From contig NZ_CP113432.1 of NCBI RefSeq assembly GCF_026686735.1, positions 1,178,001-1,242,000 of the forward strand: DNA of 64,000 bases, read 5' to 3'. This stretch comes from Pseudomonas triclosanedens. Lineage in GTDB: Bacteria; Pseudomonadota; Gammaproteobacteria; Pseudomonadales; Pseudomonadaceae. The notes below the pieces were generated by a model. The model did no database searches, was not told the DNA's origin, and saw only the letters and a program-made list of their open reading frames with translations. The translations under genes and the position numbers were made by a program. Below, one piece after another: positions 55,769 through 64,000 of this stretch. Numbering within the stretch: position 1 is the stretch's first letter; every line of letters begins with the position of its first letter.

Positions 55769-56734
55769 CTAGCGCAGACCGGTCAGGCGGCTGGCATTGA
55801 TTCGTCCGCTGGCATAGGCGTCGGGCAACAGGGCGCGGGCCTGCTGCATCAGTTGTTCGACCTCCAGCGGCAACGCCTTGGCGTCCATGCCTACCAGGCT
55901 GATGCCGGCCTTGAGGGTGATAAAGCCTTCGCTGGTCTTGAATGCCTTGAGGTTGAGGCCGTCGTGCAGGCGGCGGAAGCTGCTGGGGGAGCACTCCTGG
56001 AGGTCTTCGAGCAGGGTGATCAGGGCGAAATGCTCGTCATCCAGGCGCGTCAGTACGTCGAGTGGACGTACCAGTTGCTGCAGGCGCCGGGCGACTCCGT
56101 GCAGCAGTTCGCCCTGGAACGATGGGCCATGCTGGCGACCCAGCGTGGCCAGCTCGGGGATACCGATCAGCATGTAGCACACCGCCCCCCCGCGGGACTC
56201 CACCTGGCGGATGCTGTCGGCCAGCTTCTGCCGCAGGTAGCGCTGGTTGCCCAGGCCGGTGGCGCTGTCCACCAGATTGCGCTCCTCCAGGCTGGTTATG
56301 TTTTCGGTGAGCAGGCGGTTTTCCATCAACAGGCGCAGCAGGGTGTTGCTCAGGCGGTCCGCCGCCAGCACGCGGGGCACCAGTTGTTCGTTCATGGCGG
56401 ACTTGCTGACGAAGTCGTCGACACCCCGGTCGAAGGCCTCGGCCAGGGCGTTGTCGCCTTCCTTGCCGGTGAGCAGGATGATGTAGGTGTAGTGGTCGCC
56501 GCTCTCATCTAGCTGGCGCACGCGGGCGGTCAGCTCCAGGCCGTCCATTTCGGGCATCAGCCAGTCGGCGAGGAGGACGCTGACGGGTTCTTTCTCCAAC
56601 TGCTGGAGCGCTTCGCTGGCGCTGCTGGCGAAGCGGACATTCTGATAGCCAGCCTGGCTCAGCGCGCGGCCGATCATGGCACTGGAGAACTTGGCATCGT
56701 CGACCACCAGGATACTGAGATGGTTGGTTGGCAT
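55769..56734 (-). CDS. Response regulator with a degenerate GGDEF domain
   Basis: A 321-residue two-domain regulator. The receiver domain (about 6-125) keeps its phosphoacceptor Asp57 (LLADWLMPEMDG), acidic pair at 12-13 and the conserved Thr/Lys (LLTGKE, VSKSAM). The second half (about 150-310) has a GGDEF fold, with the N-terminal DSATGLGNQRYL, but the active-site motif is RLDDEHF, so it cannot make c-di-GMP and probably binds GTP or c-di-GMP, or a partner, for signalling. It is the first gene of the minus-strand group that also encodes a histidine kinase. Confidence 0.9.
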   Translation of the reverse strand: MPTNHLSILVVDDAKFSSAMIGRALSQAGYQNVRFASSASEALQQLEKEPVSVLLADWLMPEMDGLELTARVRQLDESGDHYTYIILLTGKEGDNALAEAFDRGVDDFVSKSAMNEQLVPRVLAADRLSNTLLRLLMENRLLTENITSLEERNLVDSATGLGNQRYLRQKLADSIRQVESRGGAVCYMLIGIPELATLGRQHGPSFQGELLHGVARRLQQLVRPLDVLTRLDDEHFALITLLEDLQECSPSSFRRLHDGLNLKAFKTSEGFITLKAGISLVGMDAKALPLEVEQLMQQARALLPDAYASGRINASRLTGLR

Positions 56735-56807
56735 TTAAAGGCTCGTAAACGGGTGGGAAATGCCGGCTATTGATCGTACGGGGCCGGGCGCAGTCTTGTC
56801 GGTCAGT

Positions 56808-56813
56808 TATAAT
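56808..56813 (+). promoter_or_regulatory. Consensus -10 box for yajQ
   Basis: TATAAT at 56808-56813, about 78 bases upstream of the yajQ ATG. No -35 near consensus is visible. Confidence 0.55.
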
Positions 56814-56815
56814 GA

Positions 56816-57370
<555 letters not shown>

Positions 57371-57431
57371 CGCGCAGGGAACCCGGAACCGCGTCGCACC
57401 GTCTCATCTAGCGATGCAGTGCCGATTCGAG

Positions 57432-57455
57432 CCGCCACGGCCCAGGCCGTGGCGG
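57432..57455 (+). terminator. GC hairpin between yajQ and mscS
   Basis: A perfect 10-bp stem (CCGCCACGGC at 57432-57441, GCCGTGGCGG at 57446-57455) with a CCAG loop and TGTCGTTTCC after it. Lacking a proper T run, it could be a partial terminator or an mRNA structure in the mscS leader. Confidence 0.5.
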
Positions 57456-57521
57456 TGTCGTTTCCGGTAGTCGGAAATCGGTCGGCGCAATGTCGGCCAG
57501 ACCAGAAAGGGGAATGTATTC

Positions 57522-58364
57522 ATGGATATCAATTACGACGGACTGGTGAAGTCGGCCGAATCCTGGCTGCCGGTGGTGCTGGCCTACAGTGGTCAGATCG
57601 TGCTGGCGCTGATCACGTTGCTGGTTGGCTGGTGGCTGATCAATACGCTCACCTCGCGTGTCGGCGGCCTGCTCGCCAGTCGCCATGTCGACCGTACGCT
57701 GCGTGGATTCGTCGGCAGCCTGGTGAACATCATCCTGAAGATCCTGCTGATGGTCAGCGTGGCCTCCATGATCGGCATCCAGACCACCAGTTTCGTCGCT
57801 GCCATCGGTGCCGCCGGCCTGGCGATCGGTCTGGCGCTTCAGGGCAGCCTGTCGAATTTCGCCGGTGGCGTGCTGATCCTGTTGTTCCGTCCGTTCAAGG
57901 TGGGCGACTGGATCGAGGCGCAGGGTGTGTCGGGTACGGTGGATAGCATCCTGATCTTCCATACCGTCCTGCGCACCGGCGACAACAAGCGGGTGATCGT
58001 GCCGAACGGTGCGCTGTCCAATGGCACCATCACCAACTATTCCGCCGAGCCGCAGCGCAAGGTGGTGTTCGATGTCGGTGTCGACTACGAGGCTGACCTC
58101 AAGCACGCTCAGGGGATTCTTCTGGAACTGGCCAAGGACCCGCGCGTACTGCGCGATCCGGCGCCGGTCGCGGTGGTGAGCAACCTTGGCGAGAGTGCGA
58201 TCACTCTGTCGCTGCGTGTCTGGGTGAAGAACGCCGACTACTGGGACGTGATGTTCCTGTTCAATGAGACGGCCCGCGATGCGCTGGGCAAGCACGGTAT
58301 CGGCATTCCGTTCCCGCAGCGGGTGGTGAAGGTCGTGAAGGGCGAGATGGTCGACGTCGGCTGA
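57522..58364 (+). CDS. mscS: Small-conductance mechanosensitive channel
   Basis: A 280-residue inner-membrane channel that opens under hypo-osmotic shock. It has three membrane helices: about 16-45, 60-90, and the pore-lining helix rich in Gly and Ala (AAIGAAGLAIGLALQGSLSN), then the hallmark VLILLFRPFKVGDWIE and the cytoplasmic vestibule domain (GVDYEADLKHA). The length and layout match E. coli MscS. The ATG at 57522 is preceded by AAAGGGG. A bidirectional terminator follows. Confidence 0.95.
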   Translation: MDINYDGLVKSAESWLPVVLAYSGQIVLALITLLVGWWLINTLTSRVGGLLASRHVDRTLRGFVGSLVNIILKILLMVSVASMIGIQTTSFVAAIGAAGLAIGLALQGSLSNFAGGVLILLFRPFKVGDWIEAQGVSGTVDSILIFHTVLRTGDNKRVIVPNGALSNGTITNYSAEPQRKVVFDVGVDYEADLKHAQGILLELAKDPRVLRDPAPVAVVSNLGESAITLSLRVWVKNADYWDVMFLFNETARDALGKHGIGIPFPQRVVKVVKGEMVDVG

Positions 58365-58383
58365 CGTCGCTTGTCGCAGCATG

Positions 58384-58412
58384 AAAAAGGCCGGCAATCG
58401 CCGGCCTTTTTC
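58384..58412. terminator. Bidirectional terminator between mscS and ampG
   Basis: AAAAAGGCCGGC at 58384-58395 and its complement from 58400, with an AATC loop and A/T runs on both sides. Confidence 0.9.
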
Positions 58413-58419
58413 ATGGGCG

Positions 58420-60225
58420 TCATTGACGCTCCGCGCTGGCGTGGGCCTGTGCGTCGGGTTGTTCCTGGGGCGCTCCATTGGTCATGTCGCCGCGGTTGCG
58501 CAACCATAGCCAGCCGATCAGCACCAGGGTCGGCAGCCCCAGAACGGCGGTGAAGAAGAAGAACCGCTCGTAGCCCATGCCTTCGACCATCGCCCCCGAG
58601 TAGCCGCCGATGAAGCGCGGCAGCAGCAGCATGGTGGAGCTGAGCATCGCGTACTGGGTCGCGGAGAATTTCAGGTTGGTCAGGCTCGACAGATAGGCGA
58701 CGAACGCCGAGGTGGCGAGGCCGCCGCTGAAGTTGTCGAGCATGATGGTCAGCACCAGCATGGTGACGTGCGGTTCGAGAATCCTGAGCAGGGCGAACAC
58801 ATTCTGGCTGATCAGGTGCGGGTCTTCGATAGCGCCCATCTGCGCCAGCATGGCGAACAGAATGTTGGTTGCCGCCGACGCTGCGCCGCCGATGAAGAGG
58901 ATGGGCAGGATGCTGAAGCGAGCGATGAGCACGCCGCCGGCAGCCGCGCCGACGAGTGTCATGATCACGCCGAACAGCTTGCTGACGGTGGCGATGGTGT
59001 CCTTGGAAAAGCCCATGTCGATGTAGAACACGCTGGCCATCGTGCCCATCACGGTGTCCGACATCCGATAGGTGGATATCAGCCCGAGCAGCAGCAGCGC
59101 CTGCCAGCGGTAGCGGCGGACGAACTCGGTGATCGGCGTGAGCACCGGCGCCATCAGCAGGCGGCCCGGCGCCGAGATGCAGCTCAGGGCGATCAGCATG
59201 TACAGCGAGGCCAGCCACCACTTGCCGACGCTGACCATGTTGAAGAACGCAGTCCCGGTCACCAGCAGGATGATCAGGACCATCACCGACACAGCCTGGT
59301 GGACGAAGTCGAACTGCGGCAGCCCTTTGCCGTGTACGGCGAGCAGCAGCGGGCGACGGACCTTCGACAGCAACTCGCGCACCGGCCGGATCTGTCGGCG
59401 GCCATGAGGCGTCATGCAGATGCCGATGAAGATGGCGTAGAGCGCGGCGCGCGGCCAGGCCTGGTTGGTCAGGGCGGTCAGCATCGCCGGAACGGAGATC
59501 AGCAGTACCAGCAGTTGCAGCACCGAGAGCAACTGGTGGTTGAAGGCGAATGCCGAGCTGCCGGCCTGCGGCTGCACGTTCACTGGCGGTTCGCGCATCA
59601 GCAGGGTGGTGATCAGGCCGGGCAGGATCAGCAGGGCGCACACCGCGTAGGTCATGCCCCAGGCTGCCTGGCTGTAGTTCAGGGCGGATGAGCCGCCCCA
59701 TTCGGCGAGGAACAGCGCGCCGGCGGTGGCCATCAGCACGGCGACCCGATAGCCGGTCATGTAGCAGGCGGCGAGGGCGGCCTGGCGGGTGTTCTCGGCG
59801 ATTTCCAGGCGGTACGCGTCGATGGCGATGTCCTGGGTGGCGGAGGCGAACGCCACGACCATCGCCAGGGCAATCAGCCAGTTCAGGTGCGCCTGCGGGT
59901 TGCACAGGGCCATGCCGAGCAGCCCGAGGGCGATCAGGCCCTGGGAAAACACCAGCCAGGAGCGGCGTCGGCCGAGCCGGCCGATGATCGGCAGGCGCCA
60001 TTGGTCGAGCATGGGCGACCAGACCCACTTGAAGGCGTAGACGAGCCCGATCCAACTGGCGAAACCGATGGTTTCCCGTGCCACGCCCGCTTCCCGCAGC
60101 CACACCGAAAGGGTGGACAGCACCAGCATGTATGGCAGGCCGGCGGCGAATCCCAGCAGCAAAAGCGCGAGGCTGGCGGGAGACTTGTAGGCAATCCATG
60201 CCTCTCGCCAGGAATGCTCTTTCAT
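58420..60225 (-). CDS. ampG: Muropeptide permease AmpG
   Basis: A major-facilitator transporter that brings GlcNAc-anhydroMurNAc peptides from the periplasm into the cytoplasm for wall recycling and, through AmpR, AmpC beta-lactamase induction. The 601-residue protein starts with the family block SLALLLLGFAAGLPYMLVLSTLSVWL and shows many membrane helices up to about residue 580, and a hydrophilic tail. It is about 100 residues longer than E. coli AmpG (as for P. aeruginosa AmpG, as I recall), with a cytoplasmic insertion and extra helices near 230-345. Its substrates come from transglycosylases such as MltB, also in this window. Confidence 0.94.
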   Translation of the reverse strand: MKEHSWREAWIAYKSPASLALLLLGFAAGLPYMLVLSTLSVWLREAGVARETIGFASWIGLVYAFKWVWSPMLDQWRLPIIGRLGRRRSWLVFSQGLIALGLLGMALCNPQAHLNWLIALAMVVAFASATQDIAIDAYRLEIAENTRQAALAACYMTGYRVAVLMATAGALFLAEWGGSSALNYSQAAWGMTYAVCALLILPGLITTLLMREPPVNVQPQAGSSAFAFNHQLLSVLQLLVLLISVPAMLTALTNQAWPRAALYAIFIGICMTPHGRRQIRPVRELLSKVRRPLLLAVHGKGLPQFDFVHQAVSVMVLIILLVTGTAFFNMVSVGKWWLASLYMLIALSCISAPGRLLMAPVLTPITEFVRRYRWQALLLLGLISTYRMSDTVMGTMASVFYIDMGFSKDTIATVSKLFGVIMTLVGAAAGGVLIARFSILPILFIGGAASAATNILFAMLAQMGAIEDPHLISQNVFALLRILEPHVTMLVLTIMLDNFSGGLATSAFVAYLSSLTNLKFSATQYAMLSSTMLLLPRFIGGYSGAMVEGMGYERFFFFTAVLGLPTLVLIGWLWLRNRGDMTNGAPQEQPDAQAHASAERQ

Positions 60226-60266
60226 GGGGGTTGTGTTCCAGCAGGTAGAAAATTACGCGAACTCTA

Positions 60267-60641
60267 CTAGCTCTGCTCGCCGCTAGGCCAGCCGTGCCGA
60301 TGTATGTCCACCCGATCGTTATGGATCCGGACTCCTTCTGCGCGCAAACGTGCTCGCTGCTCGTTCCCGGAGGGGCTGCCCAGCGGCAGGCTGATGCGCC
60401 CGCCGGCGGCGATGACGCGGTGCCAGGGCAGGCGGGTATCTTCCGGCAATTGTCCGAGAATACGTCCAACCAGGCGAGCGGCGCGGCCCAGGCCGGCCAG
60501 GCGGGCCAGTTGGCCGTAGCTGACGACGAACCCTTCGGGTACCTGGGCGAGTACCAGGAAAATCGCTTCGCGGCGCACCTGCAGACTTTCCAGTCCGAGG
60601 TCGGCGGCGGGAGCGGGGGAAGCAGGCTTGCGCTTGGGCAT
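60267..60641 (-). CDS. Alkyltransferase-like protein (ATL), MGMT-related
   Basis: A 124-residue protein with the DNA-binding half of O6-alkylguanine-DNA alkyltransferase. The active-site motif PCHRV is PWHRV here (Trp73 for Cys), the mark of ATL proteins, which bind O6-alkylguanine but cannot remove the alkyl group and instead hand it to nucleotide-excision repair. Supporting motifs are VPEGFVVSYGQLARLAG and GRILGQLPEDTRLPW. It is on the same strand as ampG and upstream of it, with 41 bases between them, so the two may be cotranscribed. The first 15 residues are Pro/Ala-rich. Confidence 0.9.
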   Translation of the reverse strand: MPKRKPASPAPAADLGLESLQVRREAIFLVLAQVPEGFVVSYGQLARLAGLGRAARLVGRILGQLPEDTRLPWHRVIAAGGRISLPLGSPSGNEQRARLRAEGVRIHNDRVDIHRHGWPSGEQS

Positions 60642-60859
60642 GGGAAATCACGGTTTCGGCTTACCGAGCAGCATATCGGGATGTCGGAGGCGGGCAAACC
60701 GTTGCCCGACCCAGCAAGTGCTGTGACTGGTGTTTCGGAGCGACGTTCAACACCTGGCGCAGGCTCCATTCCGCGCCGCGGCGGGGGAGCATTGCGCGAG
60801 TTGGGCGGCGTCCCTTTTGTCAGGGAACATGAACTCCCTGCAGATGGGCCGGTCAGTCG

Positions 60860-60887
60860 TTGCTCTAGTGTCGGGTATCTGGATAAT
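60860..60887 (+). promoter_or_regulatory. Likely promoter of the DUF481 gene
   Basis: TTGCTC at 60860-60865, a 16-base spacer, and GATAAT at 60882-60887, about 40 bases upstream of the ATG. The rest of the 286-base gap (60642-60927) shows no gene. Confidence 0.55.
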
Positions 60888-60927
60888 GCCCGGCTTTTTT
60901 GCCCACTGAGCCAGTTGAACCAGACTC

Positions 60928-61929
60928 ATGTTGTCCAGAACCCTGCTGTGTACCGTCCTTGCAAGTTGTTCTCTGTCTGCCGTCGCCGATACCGTCTGGT
61001 TGAAGAATGGCGACCGCCTTACTGGCACCATCAAGCTGTACGACGGTGGCAGGCTGCTGCTGAGCACCGACTATGGCGGAGAGATCAGTCTCAAGTGGGA
61101 CAAGATCGCTACCCTCGAGACCGACCAGAATCTGCTGGTGAAGTACGACGAAGAGAAAGGCGAGCACTCCAAGGGCATCAAGGCGGCGGAGCAGGGCAAG
61201 GTCACGCTGGTCAACGGATCCCCGCGTACGGTGGACATGGCCAGCATCGAACAGATGATGCCGCCCAAGCCAGTCCTCGAGGATTGGGTATGGACCGGCA
61301 ACGTCGACTTCTCGCTGGATCACAAGCAGGCCGAGAACGATGTCGAGGACTATGACATCGACTTCAAGACCAATGCGCGTCATGGCCGCTGGCGGCATAA
61401 CCTGCAGGGTGAGTACAACCGCGAGAAGAAGAACGACCAGGTCAGCACCAACAACTATTCGGCGCAGTACGCCCTGGACCGATTCCTCGACGAGCACTGG
61501 TTCTGGCAGGGGCAGGCGCAGTACAAGCGCGACTGGATCGAGGACCTGGCGAAGAAACGTACCGTCGGCACCGGCCCGGGCTATCAGTTCTGGGACAACG
61601 AACTCGGCGCGTTCTCCCTGGCTGCGCTGGTCAACCGCAACGACTACGAGTTCGTCGACGACGAGAAGGATCACTTCTATTCCAGCAGCGTGAAGTGGGA
61701 CTACAACCGCTATCTGCTGGCCAAGCAGTTCGAACTGTTCACCAACGGGGAGATCAGCAAGCCGCTGGAATCCAATGTCGATTACGAGCTGGAGAGCGAG
61801 GCGGGCGTGCGCTACAAGCTGACATCCTGGGCTTCCCTGAGCCTCAAGGCGGAATGGGACAAGCTCAGTGGCCACGATGGCGACGTCAACGAGCGTCGCT
61901 ACACGCTCGGCCTGGGTGTCGGCTGGTAG
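60928..61929 (+). CDS. DUF481 (YdiY-like) outer-membrane protein
   Basis: A 333-residue secreted protein of the DUF481 family, whose E. coli member YdiY is acid-inducible and of unknown function. A Sec signal peptide (residues 1-20, cleavage near AVADTVWL) is followed by a short beta-rich N-terminal region (DTVWLKNGDRLTGTI, typical of the family) and then alternating Tyr/Trp-rich beta strands (about 118-333) ending in an aromatic residue (LGLGVGW), as in outer-membrane barrels. No operon partner is seen. A terminator follows, shared with the convergent dehydrogenase gene. Confidence 0.85.
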   Translation: MLSRTLLCTVLASCSLSAVADTVWLKNGDRLTGTIKLYDGGRLLLSTDYGGEISLKWDKIATLETDQNLLVKYDEEKGEHSKGIKAAEQGKVTLVNGSPRTVDMASIEQMMPPKPVLEDWVWTGNVDFSLDHKQAENDVEDYDIDFKTNARHGRWRHNLQGEYNREKKNDQVSTNNYSAQYALDRFLDEHWFWQGQAQYKRDWIEDLAKKRTVGTGPGYQFWDNELGAFSLAALVNRNDYEFVDDEKDHFYSSSVKWDYNRYLLAKQFELFTNGEISKPLESNVDYELESEAGVRYKLTSWASLSLKAEWDKLSGHDGDVNERRYTLGLGVGW

Positions 61930-61951
61930 CTTTGCACTCCGGTGAAAACGA

Positions 61952-61978
61952 AAAAGCCCCGCGATCGCGGGGCTTTTC
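61952..61978. terminator. Bidirectional terminator, perfect palindrome
   Basis: A 26-base perfect palindrome (61952-61977) with AAAAGCCCCGCGA as the left arm; flanked by A and T so it works for both converging genes. Confidence 0.88.
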
Positions 61979-61991
61979 ATAGGGGCGGTGC

Positions 61992-62750
61992 TTACAGACG
62001 CAGGCCGCCGTCGAGCTCCAGCACACGACCGGTGTAGTAGTCGTTTTCCAGGATGTAGGCCACCGAGTGAGCGATTTCCAGGGGCTTGCCCAGGCGCTTG
62101 AGCGGAATGCCGGCGGTCATCTTCTCCAGAGCCTCGGGCTTCATGCTGGCGACCATGTCGGTCTCGATGAAGCCGGGAGCCACGCCCGCCACGCGGATGC
62201 CGTAGCGCGCCAGTTCCTTCGCCCACACCACGGTGTCGGCGGCGACGCCGGCCTTGGCCGCGGAATAGTTGGCCTGGCCCATGTTGCCGGCACGGGAAAT
62301 CGAGGAAATGTTGATGATCGCGCCTTCGTTCTTCAGCTCGATCATCTTCGCCGCCACTTCGCGGGTGCAGAGGAACACGCCGGTCAGGTTGACGTCGATG
62401 ACAGCCTGCCACTGGGCCAGGCTCATCTTGCTCATTTCGCCGTCCTTGACCTTGATGGTCAGACCGTCGCGCAGGATGCCGGCGTTGTTGACCAGGCCGT
62501 TGATAGCGCCGAAGTCGCTGGCGACCTGGGCCACCATGTGGGTAACCTGTTCTTCATTGGCGACGTTGCACAGATAGGCGCGGGCGTCACCGCCGGCGGC
62601 CTTGCAGGCGGCCACGGCTTCGTCCAGTTTTTCGGCGTTGAGGTCAACCAGCGCGACGCGGGCGCCCTTGCCGGCGAGGTACTCGCCCATTGCACGGCCC
62701 AGGCCCTGGCAGCCGCCGGTGATGATGATGACCTTGTCTTTCAATTGCAT
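61992..62750 (-). CDS. Short-chain dehydrogenase, FabG-like
   Basis: A 252-residue SDR oxidoreductase. The NAD(P)-binding loop is [16 protein letters not shown] at the N-terminus, NNAGIL follows, and the catalytic Ser, Tyr and Lys are in [20 protein letters not shown]. The C-terminal PGFIETDMV and [27 protein letters not shown] match 3-oxoacyl-ACP reductase (FabG) paralogs. It is not in a fatty-acid gene cluster, so the substrate may be another 3-keto compound. It is divergent from the HugZ-like gene. Confidence 0.88.
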   Translation of the reverse strand: MQLKDKVIIITGGCQGLGRAMGEYLAGKGARVALVDLNAEKLDEAVAACKAAGGDARAYLCNVANEEQVTHMVAQVASDFGAINGLVNNAGILRDGLTIKVKDGEMSKMSLAQWQAVIDVNLTGVFLCTREVAAKMIELKNEGAIINISSISRAGNMGQANYSAAKAGVAADTVVWAKELARYGIRVAGVAPGFIETDMVASMKPEALEKMTAGIPLKRLGKPLEIAHSVAYILENDYYTGRVLELDGGLRL

Positions 62751-62856
62751 CGGAACAACCCCACGAACAGTTTCTGGTGAAAGGCCCCGCCGGCAGCTGT
62801 GAACAGAGTCATCCTGCCCGTCCGTTTACGACGGATTCTTTGCGAGGAGTCATAAG

Positions 62857-63594
62857 TTGAGCGTGAAAGCTGCCAAGCATGCCCGAGAATTGCTGCTCAA
62901 GGAATACCGCGGTGTCCTATCGACCCACTCGAAGAAGTGGCCGGGATTCCCCTTCGGCTCGGTAGTGCCCTACTGCCTGGACGAGGCCGGCCGGCCGCTG
63001 GTCCTGATCAGCCGGATTGCCCAGCACACCCACAACCTGCTGCAAGACCCCAAGTGCTCGCTGCTGATCGGCGAGCGCGGCGCCGATGACATCCAGGCCG
63101 CGGGGCGGCTGACGTTACTGGCAGAGGCGCGGCAGATCGAGGACATCGACGCCATCGCCGGCGCTGCCGAACGGTATTACCGATACTTTCCCGGTTCTCA
63201 GGACTACCACATCGTCCACGACTTCGACTTCTGGGTGCTGCAGCCGGTGCAGTGGCGCTTTATCGGCGGCTTCGGCGACATCCACTGGCTGGGTGCCGAC
63301 AGCGTGCCGCTGGCAAACCCATTTGTCGGCGAGGCGGAGAAGAGCATGGTGGAGCACATGAACAGCGATCATGCCGATGCGGTGGCGCATTATGTCGAGC
63401 TGGCCGGGCTGCCGACTGGCGTGGCTGTGGAGCTGGCGGGAATTGATACTGAAGGTTTCCATCTGCGCATCGGCCAGAGCCTCCACTGGCTGCCGTTTCC
63501 AGCGCCGTGCGGCAATCCTGGCGCGGTTCGCCAGGCTCTGGTGCAGCTCGCCCGTGCCGACGTCTGGCCGGGTAACGAAGTCATCCAGGCTTGA
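62857..63594 (+). CDS. HugZ-like protein: pyridoxamine-oxidase fold plus DUF2470
   Basis: A 245-residue protein with an FMN-type split barrel (about 1-150; GVLSTHSKKWPGFPFGSVVPY, PLVLISRIAQHTHNLLQDPK) and a C-terminal DUF2470 domain (about 165-240; MVEHMNSDHADAVAHY). This pair is found in HugZ/HutZ haem-utilisation proteins and in many housekeeping relatives of unknown function. The start is TTG at 62857, preceded by GAGGAG at the right spacing; a GTG six bases later is less well placed. Haem use is only a family hint, with no haem genes nearby. Confidence 0.85.
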   Translation: MSVKAAKHARELLLKEYRGVLSTHSKKWPGFPFGSVVPYCLDEAGRPLVLISRIAQHTHNLLQDPKCSLLIGERGADDIQAAGRLTLLAEARQIEDIDAIAGAAERYYRYFPGSQDYHIVHDFDFWVLQPVQWRFIGGFGDIHWLGADSVPLANPFVGEAEKSMVEHMNSDHADAVAHYVELAGLPTGVAVELAGIDTEGFHLRIGQSLHWLPFPAPCGNPGAVRQALVQLARADVWPGNEVIQA

Positions 63595-63602
63595 TTGTCG
63601 GA

Positions 63603-63659
63603 CTTGAAAACACGGCGGGGCGTCGCCACCTAACTTGCTACCCGGGCAAACGCCCCGCC
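63603..63659 (+). promoter_or_regulatory. Possible heat-shock promoter and inverted repeat before fxsA
   Basis: CTTGAAAA at 63603-63610 equals the -35 of sigma-32 promoters, with only a poor -10 match (CCACCTAA at 63626-63633). Overlapping it is a perfect 9-bp inverted repeat (GGCGGGGCG at 63614-63622, CGCCCCGCC at 63651-63659), which could also be a terminator for the HugZ-like gene. Confidence 0.35.
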
Positions 63660-63671
63660 AAGGATTCATCG

Positions 63672-64000
63672 ATGCGAGTTCCCCTGTTTCTGATTCTTCT
63701 GTTCCCGCTGATCGAGCTGGCCGTGATGATCAAGGTCGGCAGCGTGATCGGTGTGGGGTGGACCCTTCTGCTGATCATCGCCGGCGCCTTCATCGGTGCG
63801 GCGGTGCTGCGTGTGGCGGGCGTAGCCACTGCACTTCGTGCCCGCGAGCGCCTGAACCGCGGCGAGCTTCCCGAGCAGGAAATGCTCGAAGGACTGGTCA
63901 TAGCCCTCGGTGGCGGCCTGCTGATGCTGCCGGGCTTCATTAGCGATGTGTTCGGCATTCTCTGCCTGATTCCCTTCACTCGCCGGCTGATGCTCGGTCG
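63672..64000 (+). CDS. fxsA: FxsA family membrane protein, 3' end missing
   Basis: An inner-membrane protein of the FxsA family, named for suppression of phage F exclusion of T7. The frame is open to the window edge, giving at least 109 residues. It starts MRVPLFLILLFPLIELAVMI, followed by a second helix (VGWTLLLIIAGAFIGAAVL), a short charged loop (LRARERLNRGELPEQEMLEG) and a third hydrophobic segment (GGGLLMLPGFISDVFGIL). In pseudomonads it is usually followed by groES-groEL, which would lie just outside this window. The full C-terminus cannot be seen. Confidence 0.92.
   Translation, partial: MRVPLFLILLFPLIELAVMIKVGSVIGVGWTLLLIIAGAFIGAAVLRVAGVATALRARERLNRGELPEQEMLEGLVIALGGGLLMLPGFISDVFGILCLIPFTRRLMLG

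Overview
The window is a stretch of core chromosome from a Pseudomonas close to the P. aeruginosa group. The basis is protein similarity, high-GC codon use, and a gene order that matches, from memory, the PAO1 segment running from hisD down to fxsA (about PA4448 to PA4387). I see no mobile element, CRISPR array, tRNA or rRNA. The one stable RNA gene is rnpB. All complete genes look intact. hisD is cut by the left edge and fxsA by the right edge.

Layout, left to right. (1) 1-5530: the end of a histidine operon (hisD-hisC), then on the opposite strand the periplasmic protease algW, a NIF3-family gene and lytic transglycosylase mltB. (2) 5531-8743: a regulatory gap and the sulfate-activation operon cysD-cysNC, with CysN fused to APS kinase. 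(3) 8919-17248: single genes separated by strong terminators: zapG/yhcB, an alpha/beta hydrolase, trpS, zapE, a secreted protein of unknown function, a GlxA-type regulator, an acyl-CoA dehydrogenase and an aldo/keto reductase. (4) 17425-22306: rplM-rpsI, the cytochrome bc1 operon (Rieske, cytochrome b, cytochrome c1), then sspA-sspB. (5) 22331-26691: the envelope set lpoA-yraN-diaA-dolP on the minus strand, divergent from rsmI. (6) 26694-27214: rnpB, its promoter inside the end of rsmI, three 11-base repeats after it and a hairpin terminator.

(7) 27303-45214: the complete division and cell-wall (dcw) cluster mraZ-rsmH-ftsL-ftsI-murE-murF-mraY-murD-ftsW-murG-murC-ddlB-ftsQ-ftsA-ftsZ, followed by lpxC. 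It starts with a promoter and three MraZ-type boxes, and most genes overlap or nearly touch. Its products make lipid II from UDP-MurNAc, polymerise and cross-link it at the septum (FtsW, FtsI) and organise the ring (FtsZ, FtsA, FtsQ, FtsL). (8) 45217-52021: dciA on the opposite strand, secA, argJ, a glutathione transferase and a Nudix/ThiE-like fusion. (9) 52131-56734, minus strand: a likely operon transcribed as response regulator, panE, histidine kinase, PduO-type adenosyltransferase. (10) 56808-64000: yajQ, mscS, ampG, an alkyltransferase-like DNA repair gene, a DUF481 outer-membrane protein, a FabG-like dehydrogenase, a HugZ-like protein and fxsA, which normally precedes groES-groEL.

This is ordinary housekeeping sequence and I do not see a previously undescribed system. 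The points most worth a second look are regulatory or catalytic oddities: an Ala in the MurD P-loop, a degenerate GGDEF output domain co-encoded with a histidine kinase, the Nudix/ThiE-like fusion with lost ThiE motifs, the tandem repeat after rnpB, and hairpins upstream of cysD, between petC and sspA, and before mscS.
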